DNA of 64,000 bases from Ideonella sp. (GCA_015075545.1 JABTUC010000001.1:310001-374000), one strand, 5' to 3'. Counted from the stretch's first letter, positions 49,669 through 63,214 are shown. The notes: generated from the sequence alone by a model not told the origin. Translations and numbers: made by a program.

Positions 49669-49671
49669 CGC

Positions 49672-50559
<888 letters not shown>

Positions 50560-50571
50560 GTTGCTTGGCCT

Positions 50572-50907
50572 TCAGTTGCCGACGGTCACGTAGATATGGC
50601 AGGTGCCCTTGCTGATGCGGTTGCCGCGCCCCTTGGCGCGCGCGCGAAAGCGCTTCAGCGTCGCGCCCTGCTCGACGTAGATCGACCTGACCCTCAGTTC
50701 GTCGATGTCGACTCCGTCGTTGTGCTCGGCATTGGCGATCGCCGACTCCAGCGCCTTCTTGACGATGACGGCGGCCTTGCGCGGCGTGAAGGCCAGGATG
50801 TTCAACGCCTGGTCCACCTTCTTGCCGCGCACCAGGTCGGCCACCAACCGGCCCTTGTCGGCCGACAGGCGCACGCCGCGCACGATCGATTTGGTTTCGG
50901 TTGCCAT
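50572..50907 (-). CDS. rplV: 50S ribosomal protein L22
   Basis: This 111-residue protein has [20 protein letters not shown] and [20 protein letters not shown], the latter part of the beta-hairpin lining the exit tunnel. It lies between rpsS and rpsC with 12-base gaps each side. Confidence 0.97.
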   Translation of the reverse strand: MATETKSIVRGVRLSADKGRLVADLVRGKKVDQALNILAFTPRKAAVIVKKALESAIANAEHNDGVDIDELRVRSIYVEQGATLKRFRARAKGRGNRISKGTCHIYVTVGN

Positions 50908-50919
50908 GTCGGCGCCCCC

Positions 50920-51195
50920 TTACTTGACCGCTTTCTTGTCCGCCGGGTGACCCTTGAAGATGCGGGTCGCGGCGAACTCGCCGAGCTTGTGGCCGACCAT
51001 CTGGTCGGTCACGTACACCGGCACGTGCTGCTTGCCGTTGTGCACGGCGATCGTCAGGCCGATGAAATCGGGCAGGATGGTCGAGCGGCGCGACCAGGTC
51101 TTGATCGGCTTCTTGTCCTTGGTGGCGGAGGCCTTCTCGACCTTGCCCAGCAGGTGGTGGTCCACGAACGGACCCTTCTTCAGTGAACGTGCCAT
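50920..51195 (-). CDS. rpsS: 30S ribosomal protein S19
   Basis: This 91-residue protein starts [20 protein letters not shown] and has [20 protein letters not shown] and [12 protein letters not shown], matching S19 of the small-subunit head. The start lies three bases after the stop of the open frame in the upstream repeat. Confidence 0.98.
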   Translation of the reverse strand: MARSLKKGPFVDHHLLGKVEKASATKDKKPIKTWSRRSTILPDFIGLTIAVHNGKQHVPVYVTDQMVGHKLGEFAATRIFKGHPADKKAVK

Positions 51196-51198
51196 AGG

Positions 51199-51348
51199 TC
51201 AGTTGCTCCGCCGTGCTTCGCGCGGCTGCTGATGCATGAACCAACGCAGCCAAGCGGCCGCCGCGGAACTGGCTTCGCCAGGCCGCTGGCGGCGCCCCCT
51301 CGAGGGGGAGGCGCCGAAGGCGCATCGGGGGTGGGCCAGGTTCATCAT
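51199..51348 (-). repeat. intergenic palindromic repeat, copy B, with an open 49-codon frame
   Basis: This fills the gap between rplB and rpsS. The core CCCCCTCGAGGGGG and the following GCGCCGCCAGCGGCC and CCGCGGCGGCCGCTTGGC match copy A at 32305-32439 in the same orientation relative to transcription. A frame opens at the ATG that overlaps the rplB stop (51348) and ends TGA at 51199-51201, three bases before the rpsS ATG. Both copies have an internal ATG in CATGCATC and a GGAGC just before the terminal stop, which could be the ribosome site for the next gene. Confidence 0.65.
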
Positions 51349-52169
51349 TTCTTGCGGCGCGAGACGATCATCGTCTGGGTGCGCTTGTTCTTGCGGGTGC
51401 GATAGCCCTTGGTCAGCGTGTTCCACGGCGACACCTGCGGCTGCGCCTCGCCGGTGCGGCCTTCGCCGCCGCCGTGAGGGTGGTCGATCGGGTTCATCGC
51501 CACGCCGCGCACGGTGGGGCGGATGCCCTGCCAGCGGATCGCACCGGCCTTGCCGTAGTGGCGCAGGTTGTGCTCTTCGTTGCTGACCTCGCCGATGGTG
51601 GCGCGGCAATCGATGTGGATCTTGCGCACCTCGCCGGAACGCATGCGCACCTGGGCGTAGGTGCCTTCGCGCGCCATCAGCGTCACCGACGCGCCGGCCG
51701 AACGCGCGATCTGCGCGCCTTTGCCGGGCAGCATCTCGATGCAATGGATCGTCGAGCCCACCGGAATGTTGCGGATCGGCAGCGTATTACCCGCCTTGAT
51801 CGGCGCCTCGGAGCCCGACAGCAGTTGCGCACCGACTTCCAGCCCACGCGGGGCGATGATGTAGCGGCGCTCGCCGTCGGCATAGCACAGCAGCGCGATG
51901 TGCGCGGTGCGGTTGGGGTCGTACTCGATGCGCTCGACCTTGGCGGGGATGCCGTCCTTGTTGCGCTTGAAGTCGACCACCCGGTAGTGGTGCTTGTGAC
52001 CGCCGCCCTTGTGCCGCATCGTGATGTGGCCATTGTTGTTGCGGCCGGCCTTCTGCTTCTGCGGCTCGAGCAGCGACGCCTCGGGGGCACCCTTGTGCAG
52101 GTGCTTGTGCACCACCTTCACCAGTGCACGGCGGCCGGGCGAAGTGGGTTTGACCTTGATGACGGCCAT
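51345..52169 (-). CDS. rplB: 50S ribosomal protein L2
   Basis: This 274-residue peptidyl-transferase-centre protein has [20 protein letters not shown] and [20 protein letters not shown], with the catalytic-site histidine of L2 (HPHGGG). It ends KTRT-type [15 protein letters not shown]. It starts right after the rplW stop (TAAATG). Confidence 0.98.
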   Translation of the reverse strand: MAVIKVKPTSPGRRALVKVVHKHLHKGAPEASLLEPQKQKAGRNNNGHITMRHKGGGHKHHYRVVDFKRNKDGIPAKVERIEYDPNRTAHIALLCYADGERRYIIAPRGLEVGAQLLSGSEAPIKAGNTLPIRNIPVGSTIHCIEMLPGKGAQIARSAGASVTLMAREGTYAQVRMRSGEVRKIHIDCRATIGEVSNEEHNLRHYGKAGAIRWQGIRPTVRGVAMNPIDHPHGGGEGRTGEAQPQVSPWNTLTKGYRTRKNKRTQTMIVSRRKK

Positions 52170-52517
52170 TTAAGCGGCCTCCCCCGAGAAGTTGAGCTGC
52201 TGGCCTGGCATCAACGAGACATAGGCCTTCTTCACGTGGTCGCGGCGGCCGATCGAGCGGCCGAAGCGCTTGGTCTTGCCCTTGACATTGACGATCTGCA
52301 CCGAGGCGACCTCGATCTTCTGCGCGGCGAACATCAACTCGACGGCGGCCTTGATCTCGGGTTTGGTGGCATTGCGCAGCACCTTGAACAGCACCTGGTT
52401 GTGCTTCTCGCCGACGCGCGTGGCCTTCTCGGAAACGATCGGCGCGACAAGGATCTGCGCCAGGCGACTCTCGTCGTACCTGGGCCTGGCAACGGGGGCA
52501 GAGGCAGCCGTGCTCAT
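52170..52517 (-). CDS. rplW: 50S ribosomal protein L23
   Basis: This 115-residue protein has [20 protein letters not shown] and [20 protein letters not shown], the L23 exit-tunnel protein that docks SRP and trigger factor. The N-terminus has 14 extra residues ([14 protein letters not shown]). Its ATG overlaps the stop of the small frame in the preceding element. Confidence 0.97.
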   Translation of the reverse strand: MSTAASAPVARPRYDESRLAQILVAPIVSEKATRVGEKHNQVLFKVLRNATKPEIKAAVELMFAAQKIEVASVQIVNVKGKTKRFGRSIGRRDHVKKAYVSLMPGQQLNFSGEAA

Positions 52518-52588
52518 CGGACCCCCTTGGCGCTGCGCGCCGTCCCCCCAAGGGGGAATTCGCCCTGCGGGCGGCCGTACGGGCTCAT
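52514..52588 (-). repeat. GC-rich intergenic element with a 24-codon frame between rplD and rplW
   Basis: The 67-base gap carries the core CCCCCTTGGGGGG. A frame starts at the ATG overlapping the rplD stop (ATGA) and ends in the TGA that overlaps the rplW start (ATGA again). It would read [20 protein letters not shown] followed by KGVR. Tails of this type (GRPxGE...ARSAKG) are familiar to me from C-termini of Comamonadaceae proteins, by recall only. It could be a coupling peptide or an untranslated repeat. Confidence 0.5.
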
Positions 52589-53205
52589 GCGTACATCTCC
52601 TTCAGCTGCTCGATCGCGCCCATGGTGACCAGCACCTTCTTGTAGAACACCAGCGACAGCGGGTCGGCGTAGCGAGGCTCGACGACCAGCACGTTGGCCA
52701 GGTTGCGCGAGGCGAGCGCGAGGTTCTCGTCGACCGCGTCGGCGATCACCAGCACCGAGTCCAGCCCCATGGCCTTGAGCTTGGCGGCCAGCAGCTTGGT
52801 TTTCGGCGCATCGACCTTGATCGCATCGACCACCGCCAGGCGGCCGTCGCGCGCGAGCTGCGACAGGATCGACGCCATGCCGGCGCGGTACATCTTCTTG
52901 TTGAGCTTGTGGGCGAAGTTCTCGTCCGGGCTGTTGGGGAACGTGCGGCCGCCGCCTCGCCACAGCGGCGAGCTGGTCATGCCGGCACGGGCGCGGCCGG
53001 TGCCCTTCTGTCGCCACGGCTTCTTGGTGCTGTGCTTGACGGCTTCACGGTTCTTCTGCGCGCGCGTGCCCTGGCGCGCATTGGCCTGGAACGCCACCAC
53101 CACCTGGTGCACCAGCGCCTCGTTGTAGTCGCGCGCGAACACGGTGTCGGGCGCGTCGACCTTCGAGGTGGCCTGGCCTTGATCGTTCAGGAGCTCGAGC
53201 TGCAT
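52585..53205 (-). CDS. rplD: 50S ribosomal protein L4
   Basis: This 206-residue protein starts [20 protein letters not shown] at 53205; a GTG one codon upstream is possible. [20 protein letters not shown] is the tunnel-reaching L4 loop region. In enterobacteria L4 represses the S10 operon. The start shares bases with the rplC stop (TGATG). Confidence 0.97.
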   Translation of the reverse strand: MQLELLNDQGQATSKVDAPDTVFARDYNEALVHQVVVAFQANARQGTRAQKNREAVKHSTKKPWRQKGTGRARAGMTSSPLWRGGGRTFPNSPDENFAHKLNKKMYRAGMASILSQLARDGRLAVVDAIKVDAPKTKLLAAKLKAMGLDSVLVIADAVDENLALASRNLANVLVVEPRYADPLSLVFYKKVLVTMGAIEQLKEMYA

Positions 53206-53885
53206 CACTTGGCTCCCTTCTTGGCGCGCGTGCGCACCGCCGGGTGCACGGTGACGAAGCCGCTGCGCGCGCCCGGCACGGCGCCCCTCACCAGCAGCAA
53301 CGAGCGCGCCTCGTCGACGCGAACGACGTCGAGATTCTGCGTGGTCACCGTCTCGTCGCCCATGTGGCCCGACATGCGCTTGCCCGGGAACACGCGCCCC
53401 GGATCCTGCGCCATCGAGATCGACCCGGGCACGTTGTGCGAGCGGCTGTTGCCGTGCGACGCACGCTGCGAACCGAAGTTGTGCCGCTTGATGGTGCCGG
53501 CAAAACCCTTGCCGATCGAGGTGCCCTGCACGTCGACCTTCTGGCCGGCCGCAAACAGGGTCACCGGTACGCTCGCGCCCGGCTTGTACTGGCCCACCAC
53601 CTCGGCGGAGACGCGGAACTCGCGCAGCACTTCGCCCGCCTCGACGCCCGCCTTGGCGAGGTGGCCGGCTTCGGGCTTGGTGACGCGCGACGCCTTGCGC
53701 GAACCGAAGGCCACCTGCAGCGCGTTGTAGCCGTCGGTGGCTTCGGTCTTGACCTGCGTGACGCGGTTGTTGGACACGTCAAGCACCGTCACGGGCACGG
53801 CATCGCCGTCGTCCGTGAAGATGCGCATCATGCCCACCTTGCGGCCCAGCAAGCCGAGACGATGGCCGTGTGCGGCAGTCGTCAT
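53205..53885 (-). CDS. rplC: 50S ribosomal protein L3
   Basis: This 226-residue protein has [20 protein letters not shown] at the start and the conserved [20 protein letters not shown] and [21 protein letters not shown] in FGSQRASHG is a known methylation site in E. coli L3 (Gln150). The start [11 protein letters not shown] is at 53885. Confidence 0.97.
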   Translation of the reverse strand: MTTAAHGHRLGLLGRKVGMMRIFTDDGDAVPVTVLDVSNNRVTQVKTEATDGYNALQVAFGSRKASRVTKPEAGHLAKAGVEAGEVLREFRVSAEVVGQYKPGASVPVTLFAAGQKVDVQGTSIGKGFAGTIKRHNFGSQRASHGNSRSHNVPGSISMAQDPGRVFPGKRMSGHMGDETVTTQNLDVVRVDEARSLLLVRGAVPGARSGFVTVHPAVRTRAKKGAK

Positions 53886-54000
53886 GGTTCGTTCTCCAGC
53901 GCCGAGGCAATCGGCGCCTTTGTTTCACATGCCCGACAACGATTGGCCGGGCTGGTTCGGTGCCGCAGCAGCATCGAACGGCCACTGCGGCGAGCCGGGC

Positions 54001-54029
54001 AGTATAGCCGATGCGCCGGTCGCATCGGC
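54001..54029 (-). promoter_or_regulatory. TATACT box and hairpin between rpsJ and rplC
   Basis: TATACT (54001-54006, minus strand) could be a -10 box for a promoter inside the 158-base gap before rplC. Just upstream the perfect hairpin GCCGATGCG-CCGGT-CGCATCGGC (54007-54029) occupies the spacer and -35 area; no TTGACA-like box is seen. Regulation of L3 onward apart from S10 is possible. Confidence 0.35.
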
Positions 54030-54043
54030 TGCCCCGCCCGCGA

Positions 54044-54355
54044 TCACTGCAGCTTGATCTCGACGTCGACACCCGCGGGCAGATCGAGCTTCATCAGCGC
54101 GTCGACTGTCTTGTCGGTCGGATCGACGATGTCCATCAGCCGCTGGTGGGTGCGGATCTCGAACTGGTCGCGGCTGGTCTTGTTGACGTGCGGCGAGCGC
54201 AGGATGTCGAAACGCTGCTGGCGCGTGGGCAAGGGCACCGGACCCTTGACGATCGCGCCGGTACGTTTGGCGGTGTCGACGATCTCGAGCGCGGACTGGT
54301 CGATCAGCTTGTAGTCGAATGCCTTCAAGCGGATCCGGATCTTCTGTTTGGTCAT
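54044..54355 (-). CDS. rpsJ: 30S ribosomal protein S10
   Basis: This 103-residue protein, which doubles as the antitermination factor NusE, starts [20 protein letters not shown] and has [37 protein letters not shown]. It is separated from tuf by 166 bases of repeat and from rplC by 158 bases. Confidence 0.98.
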   Translation of the reverse strand: MTKQKIRIRLKAFDYKLIDQSALEIVDTAKRTGAIVKGPVPLPTRQQRFDILRSPHVNKTSRDQFEIRTHQRLMDIVDPTDKTVDALMKLDLPAGVDVEIKLQ

Positions 54356-54391
54356 GGTCTTTCCTAAAGAGCGGTACTCATGTCGCGGCCC

Positions 54392-54520
54392 CTAGGGCCG
54401 CGACGAAGCGAGCGTTGTCGGCCAGGCGCCCCATCCGCCGGGCCGCCCCAAGGATGGGGCGGGCCCCCTCGGGGGGCGGCTGCAAGCGCCGTTAAGGCGC
54501 GACGCAGCCGGGGGTTCCAT
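54392..54520 (-). repeat. GC-rich element with open frame between tuf and rpsJ
   Basis: The element has CCGCCCCCCGAGGGGGCCCG and GCGGCCCTAGGGGCCGC cores. A 42-codon frame starts ATG one base after the tuf stop (54520) and ends TAG at 54392. It is less complete than the others because 36 bases remain before rpsJ. It seems to be a diverged member of the same class. Confidence 0.4.
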
Positions 54521-54521
54521 G

Positions 54522-55712
<1,191 letters not shown>

Positions 55713-55849
55713 CGCTCGATCTCCATCTCAAAGAGCATTGCCAGCTGCGTCGTTTTGGGTCTGTCGCGCATTGCACTGCCGCTGACCGCAGTGCGCCGGG
55801 GCCGAAGACCGTACGAGGGCCGGACTCCAGCGAGTCCGCCCCCGGCTTC

Positions 55850-57952
<2,103 letters not shown>

Positions 57953-58034
57953 GGTTCGCTCCAAATACAGGGCCGCCTGCAGGGTCGGCGACAACCCTGG
58001 CGAGCAGCCGGCAGGTACGAAAGTGCGGTTCGGG

Positions 58035-58505
58035 CTAGAAGCGGAAGTGCGAGAACGCCTTGTTGGCTTCGGCCATGCGGTGCACCTCGTCGCGCTTCTT
58101 CATCGCACCGCCGCGACCTTCGCTGGCTTCGAGCAACTCGTTGGCCAGCCGCGCCGCCATCGACTTCTCGCCGCGCTTGCGCGCCGATTCCTTCAGCCAG
58201 CGCATCGCCAGCGCGACGCGCCGAATTGGACGCACCTCGACAGGTACCTGATAGTTCGCACCGCCGACGCGGCGGGACTTCACCTCGACCATAGGCTTCA
58301 CGTTATTGAGCGCGGTCAGGAAGATCTCCATCGGATCCTTGCCCGCCTTCTTCTCGACCTGATCGAGCGCGCCGTAGATGATCGACTCGGCCACCGCCTT
58401 CTTGCCGGACTCCATGATGACGTTCATGAACTTGGACAGATCCACCGAGCCGAACTTCGGGTCGGGCAGGATCTCGCGCTTGGGAACTTCGCGACGACGT
58501 GGCAT
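58035..58505 (-). CDS. rpsG: 30S ribosomal protein S7
   Basis: This 156-residue protein starts [20 protein letters not shown] and has [22 protein letters not shown] and [20 protein letters not shown]. It nucleates assembly of the 30S head and in enterobacteria represses the str operon. It lies 153 bases after rpsL, with GGCC-rich hairpins in the gap. Confidence 0.98.
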   Translation of the reverse strand: MPRRREVPKREILPDPKFGSVDLSKFMNVIMESGKKAVAESIIYGALDQVEKKAGKDPMEIFLTALNNVKPMVEVKSRRVGGANYQVPVEVRPIRRVALAMRWLKESARKRGEKSMAARLANELLEASEGRGGAMKKRDEVHRMAEANKAFSHFRF

Positions 58506-58658
58506 GGGAGTCTTCCTTCCTACTGGTTTCAGTTGGCGCAACGCCCTGTCGGCCTGCGCCTCGAAAGGCCATCGGGGCCCTTCACTTACTGGCCGGCGCC
58601 AACGGAGCCGGCCTGCACGGACCCGGCCCGAAAGGCCGGAGATCCTGGTGGCGGCGCC

Positions 58659-59036
58659 TTACGCCTTCTTGGGCCGCTTGGCACCGTACTTCGAGCGGCT
58701 TTGCTTGCGATCCTTGACCCCTTGCAGGTCGAGCGAACCGCGCACGATGTGATAGCGCACGCCCGGCAGATCCTTCACCCGCCCGCCGCGCACCAGCACC
58801 ACCGAGTGCTCCTGCAGGTTATGCCCTTCGCCGCCGATGTACGAAATGACCTCGAAACCGTTGGTCAGCCGCACCTTGGCCACCTTGCGCAACGCCGAGT
58901 TCGGCTTCTTGGGGGTGGTGGTGTAAACGCGCGTGCACACGCCGCGGCGCTGCGGCGAGTTCTGCATGGCGGGCGACTTGCTCTTGGTCGCTTCGACCTT
59001 GCGGCCGACGCGAACGAGCTGGTTGATGGTGGGCAT
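58659..59036 (-). CDS. rpsL: 30S ribosomal protein S12
   Basis: This 125-residue decoding-centre protein starts [20 protein letters not shown]. Lys43 in [12 protein letters not shown] and Lys88 in [14 protein letters not shown] are the wild-type, streptomycin-sensitive residues. It is the first gene of the ribosomal block, with a near-consensus promoter upstream. No rpoC lies before it. Confidence 0.98.
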   Translation of the reverse strand: MPTINQLVRVGRKVEATKSKSPAMQNSPQRRGVCTRVYTTTPKKPNSALRKVAKVRLTNGFEVISYIGGEGHNLQEHSVVLVRGGRVKDLPGVRYHIVRGSLDLQGVKDRKQSRSKYGAKRPKKA

Positions 59037-59170
59037 GTCTGACGCTTCCGGTGAGTGTTCGCTGGTCTGTCGGCTCAAGTGCCCAAGCGCCCCGGTGGCG
59101 TCGATGCCCCACACCGCGCAGGCGGGGCCGCTCGACAAAGAGCGCGGCAGAATCTGCCGAAAAGCTGCGA

Positions 59171-59200
59171 ATTATATGCCGTCGCCGAAGACGCTCACAA
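59171..59200 (-). promoter_or_regulatory. strong sigma-70 promoter for rpsL
   Basis: On the minus strand TTGTGA (59195-59200) and a perfect TATAAT (59171-59176) are 18 bases apart, about 135 bases before rpsL. The bases from the -10 into the discriminator (ATAATTCGCAGCTT) repeat those before rplN. Confidence 0.75.
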
Positions 59201-59259
59201 GAACCGGCACACCGCCGCCGGCATGCGCTGCTTCGCAGCCGCCTTCGCTCGCGCCGGCC

Positions 59260-59742
59260 ATGCTGGTGCTGGACACCAACACCGTGCTCGACTGGCTGGT
59301 GTTCGGCGACGGCGCTGCGCAAGCCGTCGGCCAGGCTATTGGGCGCGGCGACCTGCGGTGGCTGGCGACGCCGCACATGCTGGCGGAGTTGCGCGCGGTC
59401 TTGGGGCGGCCGCTGGCACCCCGTTGGGAGCGCGCACGCGAGCTTGCGCTAACTATCGACATCTCGCCCCTGGCGGCACTGTGCGCCGAGCCAGAGCGCG
59501 GTCGGCTGCAATGCCGGGACCCGGCCGATCAGCGCTTCATCGACCTCGCGCTCGCGCGCCGGCCAGCGCTACTGCTGACGCGCGACCGCGCGCTGCTGGC
59601 GCTGCGGCGACCGGCGGCCACAGCAGGTGTGCGAATCGAAACCGCAGCGGCCTGGCTCGCAGCGCGAATCGAAGGTCCCCGACCGTCCGGTGTGGAAACG
59701 ACTCCCTCGCGCGATCCGGGCCGACCTCAAACGCCGAGGTAG
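59260..59742 (+). CDS. PIN-domain protein, putative ribonuclease (VapC-like)
   Basis: This 160-residue protein begins MLVLDTNTVLDWLVFGDGA, the PIN-domain start with Asp5. Further likely metal-binding acids are Glu43 (MLAELRAVL), Asp90 or Asp95 (DPADQRFIDLALA) and Asp109 (LLTRDRALL). PIN proteins are mostly single-strand ribonucleases and often toxins. No antitoxin gene is next to it. The frame is open to an ATG at 59176, but that overlaps the rpsL promoter -10, so I prefer 59260. The end overlaps the convergent LivF gene by 16 bases. Confidence 0.75.
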   Translation: MLVLDTNTVLDWLVFGDGAAQAVGQAIGRGDLRWLATPHMLAELRAVLGRPLAPRWERARELALTIDISPLAALCAEPERGRLQCRDPADQRFIDLALARRPALLLTRDRALLALRRPAATAGVRIETAAAWLAARIEGPRPSGVETTPSRDPGRPQTPR

Positions 59743-60425
59743 CGCTGCAGCAGTTCGGGCTGCGACTTCAGATCGACGGCGGGCCCTTCGTGCGCGATGT
59801 GGCCGTTGTTGATGATGTAGACGCGGTCGGCCAGCGATAGCGTTGCCGCCAGGTTCTGCTCGACCAGCACGATCGTCTGGCCCGAATCGGCGAGCTTGCG
59901 GCAGACGGCCAGCAGATCCTTGACGATCACCGGCGCCAGCCCCTCGAAGGGCTCGTCGAGCAGGATGATCTTCGGCGCACGCACCAGCGCGCGCGCGATC
60001 GCCAGCATCTGCTGCTCACCGCCGGAAAGCTCGGTGCCGCGATTGGCGCGCCGCTGCTGCAGGCGCGGGAACATCTCGTAGACGCGCTCCAGCGGCCAGC
60101 GCGGCTTGGCGTTCAGCCCGGCAAGGACGAGGTTCTCCTCGACGCTGAGGGTGCCGAAGATGCGCCGCTCCTCGTGCACCAGCTGCATCCCCGCGCGCGC
60201 GATCTCGTGGCTCTTCTTGCCTGCGATCTCGGCGCCTTCGAACCGCACCGAACCCGAACGCGGCGTGACCACGCCCATCAGGCTCTTCAAGGTTGTGCTC
60301 TTGCCGGCGCCGTTGCGGCCGAGAAGCGCCACGACTTCGTTGCGCTCGATGCGCAGGCCGACGTCGAACAGGATGTGCGAGTCGCCGTAGTACGAGTTCA
60401 GACCCTTGACTTCGACCAGGCTCAT
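59727..60425 (-). CDS. LivF-like ABC ATP-binding protein (third Liv system)
   Basis: This 232-residue ATPase has Walker A GRNGAGKS (36-43), signature ELSGGEQQMLAIARAL and Walker B IILLDEPFEGLAP, all LivF-like. The ending DLKSQPELLQRYLGV is typical. The start overlaps the stop of the fused permease-ATPase gene as ATGA. It is the last gene of its operon. Confidence 0.93.
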   Translation of the reverse strand: MSLVEVKGLNSYYGDSHILFDVGLRIERNEVVALLGRNGAGKSTTLKSLMGVVTPRSGSVRFEGAEIAGKKSHEIARAGMQLVHEERRIFGTLSVEENLVLAGLNAKPRWPLERVYEMFPRLQQRRANRGTELSGGEQQMLAIARALVRAPKIILLDEPFEGLAPVIVKDLLAVCRKLADSGQTIVLVEQNLAATLSLADRVYIINNGHIAHEGPAVDLKSQPELLQRYLGV

Positions 60426-62272
60426 GGCTTTCCAACGGCATGCATGCCGCCCAGGTAGGCCTCCTGCACGGCGGCGTTGTTCCTGATCTCCTCGGGTGTC
60501 CCTTCGGCCAGGATGCGGCCCTCCTGCAGCACCGTGACACGCTCGACCATCTCGAACAGCAGGTCCATGTCGTGGTCGATCACGATCAAGGTGCGCCCCT
60601 CGGCGATCGAGCGCAACAGCTTGACGGTCTCGACGCGCTCCGACGGGCTCATGCCGGCCAGCGGCTCGTCGAGCAGCAGCAGGCTGGGCGACGAAGCCAG
60701 CGCGAGCCCCACTTCCAGGCGGCGCTTCTCGCCGTAGGCCAGTTCGGACACGCGGGCGCCAGCCCGATGGGTCAGGTTCACCAGCTCCAGCGTCTGCGCC
60801 ACGCGCGCCTGCAACCCGTCGACGCGATCGACGTTCGACAGCAGGTCGAGCCTGAACCTGCCGCGGCGCTCGGCCAGCGCCGAAATGGTCACGTTCTCGG
60901 CCACCGTGAGCTTGTCGAACAACTGGTTGACCTGGTAGCTCTTGGTCAGCCCGAGCTGGCAGACATCGGTGACGCCCATGCCGGTGATGTCGCGGCCCTC
61001 GAACACGATCTGCCCGGACGTCGGAGTGACTTCGCAGGTCAGCATCTTGAAGAACGTCGACTTGCCGGCGCCGTTGGGCCCGATGATGCCGCGCAGTTCG
61101 CCACGCCGGACGCTGAAGTCGATATCGGTGTTGGCGAGCACGCCGCCGTAGTGCTTGGTCAGGCCCTTGACCCGCAGCACCGGGCCATCGGTGGCGACCG
61201 CCGGCAGGCGTCGCGGCGGCACGGGTGGGGTCGCTGGCGCCGCGGCGCGGGAGTCGGCCCGAACCGCTGGCGCCTCGGCGGGCTTCTTCCTGCGGAACAC
61301 CATCGCGTACAGGTCTGCCAGGCCGCCGATGATGCCCTTGCGCAGGAAGCAGACCAGCAGCAGGAAGACCAACCCGAGCGCCAGCCTCCACGTCGTTCCC
61401 ATGTTGAGCGTGCCTTGCAGGAAGTCCTGCAGGAACAGCCAGACCGCGGCGCCGGCCAGCGGACCGAACAGCGTGCCGATGCCGCCGATGGCGGTCTGGA
61501 TCACGAGTTGGCCCGAGGTGTCGAACATGAAGGCATCGGGCGGCATGAACCCCTGCATGACCCCCAGCAACCCGCCGGCCAGGCCCGCATAGGCCGCAGC
61601 GATGACGAACGCGACCAGCTTGTAGCCATGAACGTTGTGGCCGACGGCCGCGGCGCGCAACGGGTTCTCGCGGATGGCGCGAAACACGACGCCGACCGGC
61701 GAGCGGACGATCCGCAGCGCGACGACGATGCCGATGAAGAAGCACAGCGCGAGGAACGGATACAGCGCCGATCCGCTCTTGAACGCGTGGGTGTAACCGA
61801 ACAAGCTGAACACCGGGGCCGGCACGCCGGTCAGGCCGTTCTCGCCGCCGGTCCACCGCGACAGCGGGTTGAACTCCAGGTAGAAGAAGACTTCGGAGAT
61901 CGCGACCGTGATCATCGCGAAGTAGATCCCGGTGCGACGCAGCGCGATCAGTCCCACCAGGTAGCCGACGACGGCGGCCACCACGGTGCCGATCAGCAAC
62001 GACAGCAAGACCGACGAGAATCCGGCCTCCACCAGCAGATAGGCCGCGACCATGCCGCCGGTGCCGTACAGCGCCGACTGCCCGAACGAGAGCAGCCCGG
62101 TGTAGCCGAACAGGATGTCGAAGCCGATGCCGAACAGGCCCAGCACCAGGACCCGGTTCACGGTGTCGGGTGCCGCCCCCAGAAACTCCAGCACGAACGG
62201 CGCGGCCACCAGCGCCACCGCCGTCAGCACCTCCGCCCGCGACGGACGCGGCAGCGACAGGCCCGAGGTCAT
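60422..62272 (-). CDS. fused LivM permease-LivG ATPase
   Basis: This 616-residue protein joins two usually separate subunits. Residues 1 to ~320 are a LivM permease (GYTGLLSFGQSALYGTGGMV and FRAIRENPLRAAAVGHNVHG). A ~40-residue Ala/Pro linker (PAEAPAVRADSRAAAPAT and on) leads to a LivG ATPase with Walker A GPNGAGKS at 397-404 and Walker B LLLLDEP. The signature segment reads ELAYGEKRRLEVG, as in LivG-like proteins of urea-type systems. The overlap with LivF at one end and with LivH at the other (both ATGA) shows one tight operon. Confidence 0.93.
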   Translation of the reverse strand: MTSGLSLPRPSRAEVLTAVALVAAPFVLEFLGAAPDTVNRVLVLGLFGIGFDILFGYTGLLSFGQSALYGTGGMVAAYLLVEAGFSSVLLSLLIGTVVAAVVGYLVGLIALRRTGIYFAMITVAISEVFFYLEFNPLSRWTGGENGLTGVPAPVFSLFGYTHAFKSGSALYPFLALCFFIGIVVALRIVRSPVGVVFRAIRENPLRAAAVGHNVHGYKLVAFVIAAAYAGLAGGLLGVMQGFMPPDAFMFDTSGQLVIQTAIGGIGTLFGPLAGAAVWLFLQDFLQGTLNMGTTWRLALGLVFLLLVCFLRKGIIGGLADLYAMVFRRKKPAEAPAVRADSRAAAPATPPVPPRRLPAVATDGPVLRVKGLTKHYGGVLANTDIDFSVRRGELRGIIGPNGAGKSTFFKMLTCEVTPTSGQIVFEGRDITGMGVTDVCQLGLTKSYQVNQLFDKLTVAENVTISALAERRGRFRLDLLSNVDRVDGLQARVAQTLELVNLTHRAGARVSELAYGEKRRLEVGLALASSPSLLLLDEPLAGMSPSERVETVKLLRSIAEGRTLIVIDHDMDLLFEMVERVTVLQEGRILAEGTPEEIRNNAAVQEAYLGGMHAVGKP

Positions 62273-63144
62273 TCGCGCCCCTTGACGCCCATCAGACCGG
62301 CGGGTCGGAACATCAGCACCAGCGTCATCGCGACGAACAGCATGATCTGCGACCAGGCGGGGTCGAACATCGAGGTGAGGCTGGCGATCTCACCGCAGAT
62401 CAACCCGCCCAGGACGGCGCCGGGGAACGATCCGACACCACCGATCACCACCACCACGAAGGTCTGCACCAGGATCGCCTCGCCCATGTCGGGCGCCAGC
62501 GAGACCACCGGCGCGTTGACGATGCCCGCGAAGCCGGCCGCCATCGCGCCGATGCCGAACACGGCCATGAACACACGGTCGACGTTGAGGCCGAGTGAAC
62601 CGACCATCACCGAGTCTTCGATTCCGGCGCGAACGATCAGCCCGAGCTGGCTCCTGTACAGCAGCAGGAACAACACGATCAGCGCCACCGCGACGATGCC
62701 CACGAGCGCCAGGCGGTAGGTCGGGTAGATCATGAAGCCGAGGTTGGTGGTACCGGTGAGGATGTCCGGCGCGGGCACCGACTTCGACAGGCTGCCGAAG
62801 AAATAGCGCACCACCTCGACGATGACGATGCCCAGACCGAAGGTCACGAGGAGCTGATCCTCGGGCGGGCGCTTGTAGAAATGCCGGATCAGCACGCGCT
62901 CGGTGAGCATGCCGAAGATCGCCAGGAACACCGTCCCCGTGGCGACCGCGACCAGGAACGAGCCGGTGTGGTCGTAGGCGACCCAGCCGGCGTACCCCCC
63001 CAGCATGAACATCGCGCCGTGCGCGAGGATCAGCACCCCGAGGGCGCCGTAGATGATGGTCAGCCCGGAGCTGATCAGCGCCAGCAGCGCACCCAGTGCC
63101 AGCCCGTTGAAGAGCTGGGAAGCGAAATTGCCCCAGGAAAGCAT
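62269..63144 (-). CDS. LivH-like ABC permease (third Liv system)
   Basis: This 291-residue membrane protein has NGLALGALLALISSGLTIIY, AHGAMFMLGGYAGW and the ATPase loop IVRAGIEDSVMVGSLGLNVD, with the ending MTLVLMFRPAGLMGVKGRE. The ATG at 63144 (MLSWGNFASQLFNG) is preferred over an upstream one at 63180. It overlaps the fused gene by four bases. Confidence 0.92.
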   Translation of the reverse strand: MLSWGNFASQLFNGLALGALLALISSGLTIIYGALGVLILAHGAMFMLGGYAGWVAYDHTGSFLVAVATGTVFLAIFGMLTERVLIRHFYKRPPEDQLLVTFGLGIVIVEVVRYFFGSLSKSVPAPDILTGTTNLGFMIYPTYRLALVGIVAVALIVLFLLLYRSQLGLIVRAGIEDSVMVGSLGLNVDRVFMAVFGIGAMAAGFAGIVNAPVVSLAPDMGEAILVQTFVVVVIGGVGSFPGAVLGGLICGEIASLTSMFDPAWSQIMLFVAMTLVLMFRPAGLMGVKGRE

Positions 63145-63214
63145 GGGAGAGCGGGCTGAGTCTGGTTCGCGGCGCGCCACGGGGCGCGCCGCGATGCTGG
63201 TTCGGGCTATTCCC

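Noticed and set aside
58659-59036. Streptomycin-resistant S12
   Set aside because: Lys43 and Lys88 are both wild type.
59176-59259. Longer PIN protein starting at the upstream ATG
   Set aside because: That ATG overlaps the perfect -10 box of the rpsL promoter, and the added residues are Pro/Ala-rich and unlike the family start.
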